Positions 1-5,717 of a stretch of DNA of 10,467 nt are shown in pieces. This DNA is from JAWXTP01 sp044433415 (GTDB lineage Bacteria > Bacteroidota > Bacteroidia > Bacteroidales > Rikenellaceae). Every line of letters starts with the position of its first letter. Position 1 is the first letter of the stretch. The notes under the pieces were generated by a model that searched no databases, had not been told where the DNA came from, and saw only the letters and a list, made by a program, of their open reading frames with translations. Both the position numbers and the translations under genes were made by a program. The DNA lies in the NCBI GenBank assembly GCA_044433415.1, contig JAWXTP010000105.1, forward strand, positions 1 to 10,467. Reading direction: 5' to 3'.

Positions 1-30
1 CGCTTCGGATATAGTTAGCATATTTTTCAT
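1..30 (-). CDS. possible 5' end of a gene leaving the window on the left
   Basis: Reading leftward from the ATG at 30-28 gives MKNMLTISEA, open to the window edge. A second ATG lies three codons later (21-19). Openings of the form LTISEA are common in small helix-turn-helix or excisionase-type proteins, but ten residues cannot establish a family. The -10-like promoter element ends only 4 nt before the first ATG. The transcript would therefore be leaderless, or translation would start at the second ATG, or the promoter serves an RNA gene and the ORF is chance. Confidence 0.25.
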   Translation of the reverse strand, partial: MKNMLTISEA

Positions 31-34
31 AGGG

Positions 35-66
35 CAAAGATAAGATAAATATATTAAACCTGCAAA
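35..66 (-). promoter_or_regulatory. Bacteroidetes-type promoter firing leftward out of the window
   Basis: On the minus strand, TTTG (66-63) is followed by a 20-nt spacer and TATCTTTG (42-35). This matches the Bacteroidetes consensus TTTG-N19-22-TAnnTTTG at every defined position. The predicted start of transcription is around 31-27. It lies downstream of the TOPRIM-like gene and begins a separate transcription unit whose body is outside the window. Confidence 0.6.
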
Positions 67-110
67 TTTATTATAGAATTTTATAAGTATTTATAATATT
101 TATCTTACAG

Positions 111-635
111 TTACTTGCCCTTTTGGTCTTTATCTATTGTGCCTAACGATGCTTTAATATATTTATTAACCACATTTACACAATTGCTTATTTTATTACA
201 ATCATTTGTATTTGTTGTCACAAATGGAATTAGCCAACACTCTAAAGAATCTATACAAATAGCATATATTAATCTAGATTTATCAAATTCTTCATGAACA
301 GTAGAGTTAACTACATTAACTACATTGTTATATAATACTTCTTTTTCATCTACTTTGTCGACTCCATACTCCACCGAGACATCTGTATCAAGCTGAACAA
401 TTACATATTGACATCCTTCTTTTTGTGCTAACTCAACAATATAATCTTTTGCCTGTATGTAGTTAAATACTTCTTTCCACCCACCATAACCACCTTGCTT
501 ACCGTTAGCTTGAACTTTAGGTTGCAATGGTATAACAAAAGGATCTTTATTCCTAAGTACTCGTTCAACAATATGTTTCAGTACCCAGTAATCACTAATT
601 CCTTCGGCTACAATTCCTATTTTAAATTCTTCCAT
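111..635 (-). CDS. TOPRIM-like (DUF4276/RloB-like) protein, second gene of an ATPase/TOPRIM defence-type pair
   Basis: This is a 174-residue protein if started at the ATG at 635-633. The frame can be extended to a GTG at 662, but that would overlap the natural end of the ATPase. The ATG sits 4 nt after the ancestral ATPase stop, the usual coupled arrangement, so I prefer it. The sequence has the TOPRIM pattern: an acidic residue in the first strand (VAEGISDYWVLK, E11), a glycine-rich stretch near 48-52, then the DxD motif in QLDTDV (D83, D85), and a later SLECW motif near 130-134 as in RloB/DUF4276-type proteins. TOPRIM domains of this class are metal-dependent nucleases, and with a partner ATPase they form anti-phage effectors (known for OLD, Gabija and PARIS). 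Membership here is inferred from motifs. No N-terminal ATPase domain is fused. The partner gene is frameshifted, so this protein may now lack its regulator. It is lysine-rich at the end and rather short, so a C-terminal truncation is possible but unproven. Confidence 0.7.
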   Translation of the reverse strand: MEEFKIGIVAEGISDYWVLKHIVERVLRNKDPFVIPLQPKVQANGKQGGYGGWKEVFNYIQAKDYIVELAQKEGCQYVIVQLDTDVSVEYGVDKVDEKEVLYNNVVNVVNSTVHEEFDKSRLIYAICIDSLECWLIPFVTTNTNDCNKISNCVNVVNKYIKASLGTIDKDQKGK

Positions 636-639
636 ATCA

Positions 640-728
640 TTAAAAATTATCGGGTAATCCACCTAACACACCTGTCATCCAAAGTTCCGAAAGTTTTAAA
701 TTCCTATCTTCTCTATGCGGTACTCTAT
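640..728 (-). pseudogene. out-of-frame C-terminal tail of the AAA ATPase
   Basis: After the premature stop of the ATPase (731-729), another reading frame from 726 to 643 reads RVPHREDRNLK and then LSELWMTGVLGGLPDNF, with a stop at 642-640. This is a convincing protein tail: a charged linker, then an LW...GGLP..F ending like those I recall in related ATPases. It joins the upstream frame exactly if one 5-bp ATTTA unit is removed from the three at 727-741. Its stop lies 4 nt before the TOPRIM ATG, which restores an ordinary operon spacing. I read this as the lost end of the ATPase gene. Confidence 0.7.
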
Positions 729-741
729 TTAATTTAATTTA
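727..741. repeat. three tandem ATTTA units at the ATPase frameshift
   Basis: ATTTA occurs three times head to tail (727-731, 732-736, 737-741). The premature stop of the ATPase (731-729) lies inside the array. Two copies put the downstream tail in frame; three copies put it out of frame. Slipped-strand duplication of one unit explains the lesion simply. Three units is short for an active phase-variation tract. Confidence 0.7.
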
Positions 742-1877
742 GTGTGACCGTCAATGTTACGACGCACTACATACAGACGTTGCTCGTCGTCCGAAAGGTC
801 TAATCCATCTAAAACAAACGGACTATGAGTCGTAATTATCACTTGCCTATTGTTTGCTTGGGCAAGTTTTATAATATGACGAACAAACTCTGTCGTTAAT
901 TTAGGATTAAATGAAGTCTCAATATTATCAATTGCAAAAAATACAGGAGCTTTAGGAGAATTAAATAACACAAGATAAAATAGCAAATATAAGAATCCTT
1001 CATTTGTGCTTTTCTCATCAAACACCTGAGCTGATTCTTTTAGGAACCTATCAGTAATATCTAACCTATTTTCTTGTGCAAATAAGTCTTCTGGGATTTT
1101 TAGCTCTTTAAACCAATCAAGTAATGACAATCCATCATTCAATGCGTTTATAATAGTTATGCGCGTATCTTCATCAGTCATTAATTCTTTAAGATGCTTA
1201 AAAAGCCCCTCACCTTTTCTTCCAAAAGGTTTAATTTGTGAATCTATACTAAATTGTCTTAAATACGATTCTTCAGGAGCGTATGTTATAAATGAATCTA
1301 AACTTTTTTTACGATGCAGAGCCTGATTTAGTCTAGAAACTGTGACAGGAATTTTATTAACCCCCTCCGAATTATTAGTTGAAGATAGTTCTTTAACAAG
1401 ATTAGTGAAGTCTGTTACATTGTCATTCTGCTCTACAATGCGCTCCATCTGTTCGTAAAAGGTATTGCCTTTATTATTTCCTATATTTTTTATAAATTCA
1501 ATTGCATTATCTATCTTTATTTCTGATCCAAAATCAACCCACTCCTTATTTTCTTGGTTATAATATAATAAACATGGTATAGACATTCCCTCTGATGGAT
1601 TTACCACTATGCGAATAAATTTATCAAGGTTTGTGTTTTCATCTTCTTCATCTAGCTCTAACTCAGAAATCATAAACTCAGGCTCTGTCCACCTAATTCT
1701 TCTACCTAGATATTCCTCTTCAAATCTACCTAAACTAGCAGCGGACACTACGGATATAGCCTCAAGTATGTTAATCTTACCAGTGCCATTAGCGCCAATA
1801 ATCACATTAACTCTACCTAATTCTAATTTTAAATCTACTATTGATTTATAATTTTGCATATCTATACTTTTGATCAT
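729..1877 (-). CDS. AAA/ABC-type ATPase (AAA_21/OLD-like), frameshifted at its 3' end
   Basis: This 382-residue SMC/RecF-like ATPase would be the sensor or motor of a two-gene system with the TOPRIM protein downstream. The opening IKSIDMQNYKSIVDLKLELG followed by NVIIGANGTGKINILEA is the classic N-terminal ATPase start, with the Walker A region at 28-35. A signature-like NEGFLYLLF lies near 292-300, Walker B is FFAIDNIE (D317, E320), and the switch histidine is in ITTHSPFVLDGL (H351). The middle, about 60-290, is a family-specific insert. Two things are odd. The Walker A Ser/Thr after the lysine is Ile35 (codon 1775-1773), which should impair Mg-ATP binding. The frame also ends early at a three-copy ATTTA repeat, losing about 26 residues found in another frame. 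Either could inactivate the protein. The call as an ATPase is firm; the anti-phage role is inferred from the gene pairing. Confidence 0.8.
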   Translation of the reverse strand: MIKSIDMQNYKSIVDLKLELGRVNVIIGANGTGKINILEAISVVSAASLGRFEEEYLGRRIRWTEPEFMISELELDEEDENTNLDKFIRIVVNPSEGMSIPCLLYYNQENKEWVDFGSEIKIDNAIEFIKNIGNNKGNTFYEQMERIVEQNDNVTDFTNLVKELSSTNNSEGVNKIPVTVSRLNQALHRKKSLDSFITYAPEESYLRQFSIDSQIKPFGRKGEGLFKHLKELMTDEDTRITIINALNDGLSLLDWFKELKIPEDLFAQENRLDITDRFLKESAQVFDEKSTNEGFLYLLFYLVLFNSPKAPVFFAIDNIETSFNPKLTTEFVRHIIKLAQANNRQVIITTHSPFVLDGLDLSDDEQRLYVVRRNIDGHTKLN

Positions 1878-1897
1878 AACAGTTTTTCTTTATTCTA

Positions 1898-1928
1898 CAA
1901 ATATACTATTTTAATACCAAATCTCATA
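1898..1928 (-). promoter_or_regulatory. promoter of the ATPase/TOPRIM operon
   Basis: On the minus strand, TATATTTG (1905-1898) is a perfect TAnnTTTG element. TATG (1928-1925), one mismatch from TTTG, lies 19 nt upstream of it. The -10-like element ends 20 nt before the ATG at 1877, giving a leader of roughly 15 nt. No Shine-Dalgarno site is seen, as is usual in Bacteroidetes. Confidence 0.5.
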
Positions 1929-1968
1929 TATTCTTAAAAAGTTTTTTACACTACTTAAATACATTTTT

Positions 1969-1999
1969 TTTGTTTCTTAAATTATTATTTGTTACTTTG
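1969..1999 (+). promoter_or_regulatory. probable promoter of the S9 peptidase gene
   Basis: TTTG (1969-1972), a 19-nt spacer and TTACTTTG (1992-1999) match the Bacteroidetes promoter with one mismatch, giving a leader of about 45 nt before the ATG at 2051. The downstream element sits inside a small inverted repeat GTTAC-TTT-GTAAC (1991-2003), which could be an operator or chance. The 173-bp gap is a divergent promoter region shared with the ATPase operon; I see no other gene in it. Confidence 0.45.
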
Positions 2000-2050
2000 T
2001 AACATTAAGAATGGTATATAAACTAAATAAATGACTAATCAATAAAATAT

Positions 2051-4573
2051 ATGAAAAGAAAACTACATTCAGTGCTAGTGATATGTGGACTACTAGTAAG
2101 TCCCTATCTTTTTGCACAATCAGAGAGTTACAAAACTCCTGCTCCTGCTATTAAGCAGATACTAGATTCTCAACCTGCACCTACCGTTGTCCTAGGCTCA
2201 GGCTCAAATCAAAACTTTATGGCTATACTTCAACAAGACAACATGTTCTTAGATATTGAAGATATCGCTCATGATGAGTACCGACTTGGTGGCATACGTG
2301 CTAATGTAAACAATTTTGCTGTTACACGCGTTAACCACCCTAACAACATACACCTAAAAATAAATGGTGAGGAAAAAGCTATCACTGGGCTTCCTAAAGA
2401 GCTAAATATAGCTAACACAAAATGGTCTCCAACAAACAAGTATCTAGCTTTCGCAAATATCACAGCCTCAGAAATAGAACTTTGGAGAGTTGACGCTCAG
2501 ACTTTAGAAGCTAAAAAAGTAAGTGACCTCCCTATGAACCTTACAACACTACGTGAGGGCTTCTACTTCTTAGACGATGAAACTATCATCTACCCAGCTA
2601 CTGTAAAAGGCGCTACAGCTCCTGATATGAACAAGATAGCTACAGGTCCTGCTGTTCAAGAGGTGTACGGCAAAAAACTAGGTACTAGAACTATAGCAGA
2701 CGTTATCACTAACCCTGCTGAGGAAAATATGTTTGAATATTTAGCTACTTCTCAACTTGTTGCTGTTAGTGGTACTTCTTCAAAAAACATAGGAGAGCCT
2801 GCAATAATTTCAGATATTACCTTATCACCAGATAAGAAGTTCATGTTACTTACTACAGTACACAAACCTTACTCTTATATCACAGCTTTTAACTCTTTCC
2901 CTCACAAGTTACAACTTGTAGAAGTGGCTACAGGCAACGTCCTAAAAACTCTTGAAGATAAAACCATAGAGGAGGAAGAAGAACCTAAAGATAAAGAGGA
3001 CAAAGCACCTAAGCCTTCTAACTATGCATGGAGAGCTGACATGCCTTCAACTTTATACTGGGTGGAAAGCACAGAAGAGATAAAAGGTAAAGGTCCTAGA
3101 AGCGATGGTGGCTCAGACGATAAGGAAGAAGACAAAGATAAGCCTGAGAAAACTTTCCAAACAAAAATATATCAACTACCAGCACCTTTCACAGCTGAGA
3201 AGGCTTTAATCTTAGAATCTGAATATGCATATAGTGGCATCACTTGGGGTAATGAAACTTTCGCTATCTATAACGATGCTTCAAGCAAGCAAAAGATACG
3301 CCGTACAGTGAAATTTAACCCTTCAGATATTAACGAGGCTCAAGAAGTGTTGATAACTAGAACTACTCGTCCTGATAGCGTTAAAAACTACACAGTGGTA
3401 GGTTCACCTTACACTACAGTTAACGAATACGACTCTAATGTTCTTTACCTAGATAAAAAAATATCTAAACTTTATTTCACAGGTAACAACCGTCCTAATG
3501 AAGAAGGTATCTTAATGAGTTTTGTTGATGAATTTAGCCTTAAGAATAAAGAGTTTAAACAACTGTGGTTATCTCCAGCACCTTTCAAGACTAGCATCAT
3601 TAAAATTGAAGATTCTAAAAATATTGAGGTCTTAGTTTCTAGAGAATCTCCTACAAGCCCTACAAACTATGCATTAGTAAACCTTAAGAAAAATACAGAT
3701 ACAGAACTTACTTCTTTTGCTGACCCTGCACCTGCTATTCGTGAGTTAGGTAGAGAATACGTTTCTTATACTCGTAAAGATGGTGTTGAACAAAGAGCAC
3801 TTCTTATCACTCCTAAAGGCTACAATAAAGAAACTGACGGTACTTTACCAGTGTTTATGTGGGCTTACCCAGGAGAGTTTAAAAATGCTATAGAAGCTGA
3901 GAAAAAACACGTTCACAAATACAACTTTGTAGCTAGTACTTCTGCGGCACTTGCGGCACTTGAAGGATATGCTGTTATGCTTGATATGAGCATGTATATC
4001 ATAGCAGATAGCGTTGAGGGTTCACCTAATGATGTATTTATCACTCAGCTAGTTTCTAATGCTGAAGCTGCTATAGATTATGTTGTTGAAAGTGGCATAG
4101 GTGACAGACACAGAGTAGGTGTTGGTGGTCACTCTTACGGAGCGTTTATGACAGCTCACCTATTATCACAAAGCGACCTTTTCGCTGCTGGTGTAGCTCG
4201 TAGTGGTGCTTACAACCGTTCACTTACTCCTTTTGGTTTCCAATCAGAACGTCGCACTTACTGGAAAAATCCTGATTTATACTTTAACATGTCACCTTTC
4301 TCTTATGTTGACAAACTTAAAGAGCCTATATTATTAATTCACGGCAGCTTAGACGAGAATAGTGGTACTTTCCCTGTTCAATCTCAACGTTTATACCAGG
4401 CACTTTCTTTCTTTGGAAATACATCACGTTATGTGGTACTTCCTTACGAGAGTCACGGATATAGAGCCGTTCAAAGTAATTATCAACTATGGTGGGAAAC
4501 TATTAATTGGTTAGATAAATACGTGAGAGATGCAAAGGTTAAAGAGGTTAAAGAAAAACCTGAAGATAAATAA
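2051..4573 (+). CDS. exported S9-family serine peptidase, glutamyl endopeptidase-like
   Basis: This 840-residue prolyl-oligopeptidase-family enzyme is probably periplasmic or surface-exposed. A typical signal peptide opens it (MKRK, a hydrophobic stretch, then a likely cut after LFA, A22). Residues about 40-590 should form the beta-propeller that gates access. The alpha/beta-hydrolase domain follows, with WAYPGEF near 610 and a full triad: Ser695 in GGHSYGAFM, Asp768 in LIHGSLDENSG, and His802 in ESHGY. The run from GHSYGAF through ARSGAYNRSLTPFGFQ and NSGT closely resembles chloroplast-type glutamyl endopeptidases (S9 subfamily D), so cleavage after Glu is the best guess; dipeptidyl or prolyl activity is less likely. 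Two highly charged Glu/Lys/Asp-rich insertions, near residues 302-325 and 350-373, look like disordered loops of the propeller. It stands alone between its own promoter and terminator and has no obvious link with the defence genes on either side. Its role is probably peptide or protein nutrition. Confidence 0.88.
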   Translation: MKRKLHSVLVICGLLVSPYLFAQSESYKTPAPAIKQILDSQPAPTVVLGSGSNQNFMAILQQDNMFLDIEDIAHDEYRLGGIRANVNNFAVTRVNHPNNIHLKINGEEKAITGLPKELNIANTKWSPTNKYLAFANITASEIELWRVDAQTLEAKKVSDLPMNLTTLREGFYFLDDETIIYPATVKGATAPDMNKIATGPAVQEVYGKKLGTRTIADVITNPAEENMFEYLATSQLVAVSGTSSKNIGEPAIISDITLSPDKKFMLLTTVHKPYSYITAFNSFPHKLQLVEVATGNVLKTLEDKTIEEEEEPKDKEDKAPKPSNYAWRADMPSTLYWVESTEEIKGKGPRSDGGSDDKEEDKDKPEKTFQTKIYQLPAPFTAEKALILESEYAYSGITWGNETFAIYNDASSKQKIRRTVKFNPSDINEAQEVLITRTTRPDSVKNYTVVGSPYTTVNEYDSNVLYLDKKISKLYFTGNNRPNEEGILMSFVDEFSLKNKEFKQLWLSPAPFKTSIIKIEDSKNIEVLVSRESPTSPTNYALVNLKKNTDTELTSFADPAPAIRELGREYVSYTRKDGVEQRALLITPKGYNKETDGTLPVFMWAYPGEFKNAIEAEKKHVHKYNFVASTSAALAALEGYAVMLDMSMYIIADSVEGSPNDVFITQLVSNAEAAIDYVVESGIGDRHRVGVGGHSYGAFMTAHLLSQSDLFAAGVARSGAYNRSLTPFGFQSERRTYWKNPDLYFNMSPFSYVDKLKEPILLIHGSLDENSGTFPVQSQRLYQALSFFGNTSRYVVLPYESHGYRAVQSNYQLWWETINWLDKYVRDAKVKEVKEKPEDK

Positions 4574-4626
4574 TTATTTTAATGTTACTTTATGTATTTA
4601 AGTAGTATATAAGTACCCTTTACAAT

Positions 4627-4680
4627 CAATCAACCCCTGTTACATAGCATGTAGCAGGGGTTGATTGGTTTATTTTGTTT
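4627..4680 (+). terminator. strong Rho-independent terminator after the peptidase gene
   Basis: CAATCAACCCCTG (4627-4639) pairs perfectly with CAGGGGTTGATTG (4655-4667). The loop contains a further TACAT/ATGTA stem around AGC. A T-rich run, GTTTATTTTGTTTT, follows. It ends the plus-strand peptidase transcript 54 bp after its stop. The minus-strand HEPN gene ends inside the T-rich run, so the hairpin lies just past that gene too, but the minus strand lacks a U tract after it and termination there would be weaker. Confidence 0.85.
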
Positions 4681-5416
4681 TGTCATTGCTAACTATTTTT
4701 TGCAATTGCATTATTTTTCTTATTACATAATCAAGATCTTTGCACTCACCATACAGCTCATTTTTGTCATAACCTAAATAACCAGTTAATGTATATATTT
4801 TTTGAACATTCTCTAATGCTTCATTGATGTCAATAATAGACTTGTTACACCTAAAGCATAGTGGTTCATGGTGTGCAATCCTGTTTCTTAATCTATTTAA
4901 GGTGTCTAGATGCTCATAGAAATACTTTTGATTATACTTTATCTCTTTAGTTGAAGATGGTTTATTTTTAAATATGCGTAACAATATATTACCTCCAGCA
5001 TTAAATTGTGGTTGAGCAAATTGATACTTCCAAAAACCAAATTCTAATTTTGATACTAAATCACAATGTTTTATTGACTTTACATTTCTTTTAGCACTTC
5101 TCGACTGCTCTTTCTCAAGTTTATCAATTAGATTTAATACCACATTTTTACTAGATAAGCATCTGTCTATATCAAACATTCCTCCATCATTTACAGCATC
5201 TCTTAACCAATTATTGCCATGTTCCTTAATATACAAATTATCTATAGAATTTCTAAAAGTAACTTCAAATATTCCTATTATCCGAAAAATCGAAACTGAT
5301 AAATAGCTATTTAATGTATATAATATCTTTGCTAATTTGGCGTTATTGTTGCATGAAACAATATATCTACTTGTTCTTTGATAAGATAATGCTAGTTGTA
5401 ATTTATTGCTATTCAT
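4670..5416 (-). CDS. Abi_2-like (AbiD/AbiF-type) HEPN-domain protein, putative abortive-infection RNase
   Basis: This 248-residue protein shows the Abi_2 pattern: a helical N-terminal half with IIGIFEVTFRNSIDNLY (about residues 46-62), a central KLEFGFWKYQF segment (around 123-133), and near residue 178 the segment LRNRIAHHEPL, which contains the HEPN catalytic motif RxxxxH as RNRIAH. HEPN proteins of this motif are metal-independent RNases, and Abi_2 family members stop growth during phage infection. Start choice is the ATG at 5416; no Shine-Dalgarno site is visible. The gene converges on the peptidase gene. On the other side it diverges from a strong plus-strand promoter 28 bp upstream that drives a putative structured RNA. 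I see no good TAnnTTTG promoter of its own; its promoter must overlap that of the RNA. Lys- and Asn-rich AT-biased coding suggests horizontal origin. The RNase role is inferred from the motif. Confidence 0.75.
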   Translation of the reverse strand: MNSNKLQLALSYQRTSRYIVSCNNNAKLAKILYTLNSYLSVSIFRIIGIFEVTFRNSIDNLYIKEHGNNWLRDAVNDGGMFDIDRCLSSKNVVLNLIDKLEKEQSRSAKRNVKSIKHCDLVSKLEFGFWKYQFAQPQFNAGGNILLRIFKNKPSSTKEIKYNQKYFYEHLDTLNRLRNRIAHHEPLCFRCNKSIIDINEALENVQKIYTLTGYLGYDKNELYGECKDLDYVIRKIMQLQKIVSNDKTK

Positions 5417-5433
5417 CTACTTATAATATTAAT
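5406..5433 (-). repeat. copy A of an imperfect direct repeat at the HEPN gene start
   Basis: This 28-bp stretch, holding the HEPN start codon (5416-5414) and its leader, matches 5660-5687 in 22 of 28 positions. All six differences are transitions. The two copies flank the candidate small RNA in the same orientation. Confidence 0.45.
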
Positions 5434-5443
5434 ATTGAAAAAG

Positions 5444-5474
5444 TTTGTAAATTCTAAACTTTTTTGTATCTTTG
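5444..5474 (+). promoter_or_regulatory. textbook Bacteroidetes promoter between the HEPN gene and res
   Basis: TTTG (5444-5447), exactly 19 nt, then TATCTTTG (5467-5474): a perfect match to TTTG-N19-TAnnTTTG. Transcription should start near 5480. No plus-strand protein gene follows. The only ORF, 66 codons from a TTG at 5435, starts before this promoter and so cannot be translated from its TTG on this transcript. The promoter therefore points to a non-coding RNA. Confidence 0.7.
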
Positions 5475-5479
5475 TCACT

Positions 5480-5633
5480 AGAATATTCCCACTAACCGCT
5501 GATTTCATGTTTTTGGGTTCCGAAATAAGGGAGAGTCTTTTTAAGGCTTTCCCTTTATTTATTCCTGAATTTTACCCAAATATTCAACTGTCAAAAGCCT
5601 CTTTGGTAAGGTTTACTTTTATTTGTTTTTTTT
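5480..5633 (+). ncRNA. candidate structured non-coding RNA of about 150 nt
   Basis: The predicted transcript starts about 6 nt after a perfect promoter and ends at a T-run. It folds by eye into one long interrupted hairpin of nested pairs: GAATATT (5481-5487) with AATATTC (5579-5585); TTGGGT (5513-5518) with ACCCAA (5574-5579), sharing one base; TTC (5518-5520) with GAA (5567-5569); and an apical stem of about 15 bp, AAATAAGGGAGAGTC (5523-5537) with GGCTTTCCCTTTATTT (5545-5560), one bulge and one A/G mismatch, closed by a 7-nt loop. About 25 nt on the 5' side (5488-5512) stay unpaired and could be the target-binding part. Alternatives are a 6S-like RNA (a long hairpin with a bubble) or another Bacteroidales small RNA family. 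Its place 28 bp from an Abi_2 HEPN gene invites the idea of an RNA antitoxin or guide; that link is inference. Confidence 0.55.
5593..5633 (+). terminator. terminator of the candidate small RNA
   Basis: AAGCCT (5595-5600) pairs with AGGTTT (5609-5614) around an 8-nt loop. An alternative outer pairing joins AAAAG (5593-5597) to CTTTT (5616-5620). Eight Ts follow at 5626-5633. The stem is weak but the T-run is clear, and its distance from the promoter gives an RNA of about 150 nt. Confidence 0.5.
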
Positions 5634-5659
5634 AATCAGACACTAATAATTAATTTATA

Positions 5660-5687
5660 TTGTTATTCATTTGCTTGTAATATCAAC
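5660..5687 (-). repeat. copy B of the imperfect direct repeat, between the small RNA and res
   Basis: Matches the leader and start region of the HEPN gene, including an ATG at 5670-5668 that opens only MNNNIN before a stop. Weaker resemblance continues leftward for a further 40 or so bases. It looks like the decayed start of a second, lost copy of a HEPN-type gene. The rest of 5634-5717 is AT-rich, and I see no gene in it. Confidence 0.4.
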
Positions 5688-5717
5688 TAAAAGAATTATA
5701 TACCATAAATATTTATT

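Noticed and set aside
636..662. GTG start at 662 for the TOPRIM gene
   Set aside because: It would overlap the natural end of the ATPase by about 23 nt, and the ATG at 635 gives the usual coupled spacing and starts right before the first TOPRIM strand.
2084..2089. Possible lipobox cysteine (LVIC, C12) in the peptidase signal peptide
   Set aside because: The hydrophobic stretch before it is too short and the residues do not fit a lipobox; cleavage after LFA is a better reading.
3942..3961. Short tandem duplication GCGGCACTT within the peptidase gene
   Set aside because: It encodes an ordinary Ala-Leu-rich helix (SAALAAL) and has no frame effect.
5435..5635. 66-codon plus-strand ORF from a TTG start between the HEPN gene and res
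   Set aside because: Its start precedes the perfect promoter by several bases, so the promoter's transcript would lack it. The sequence is better explained by base-paired RNA structure, and the peptide shows no domain.
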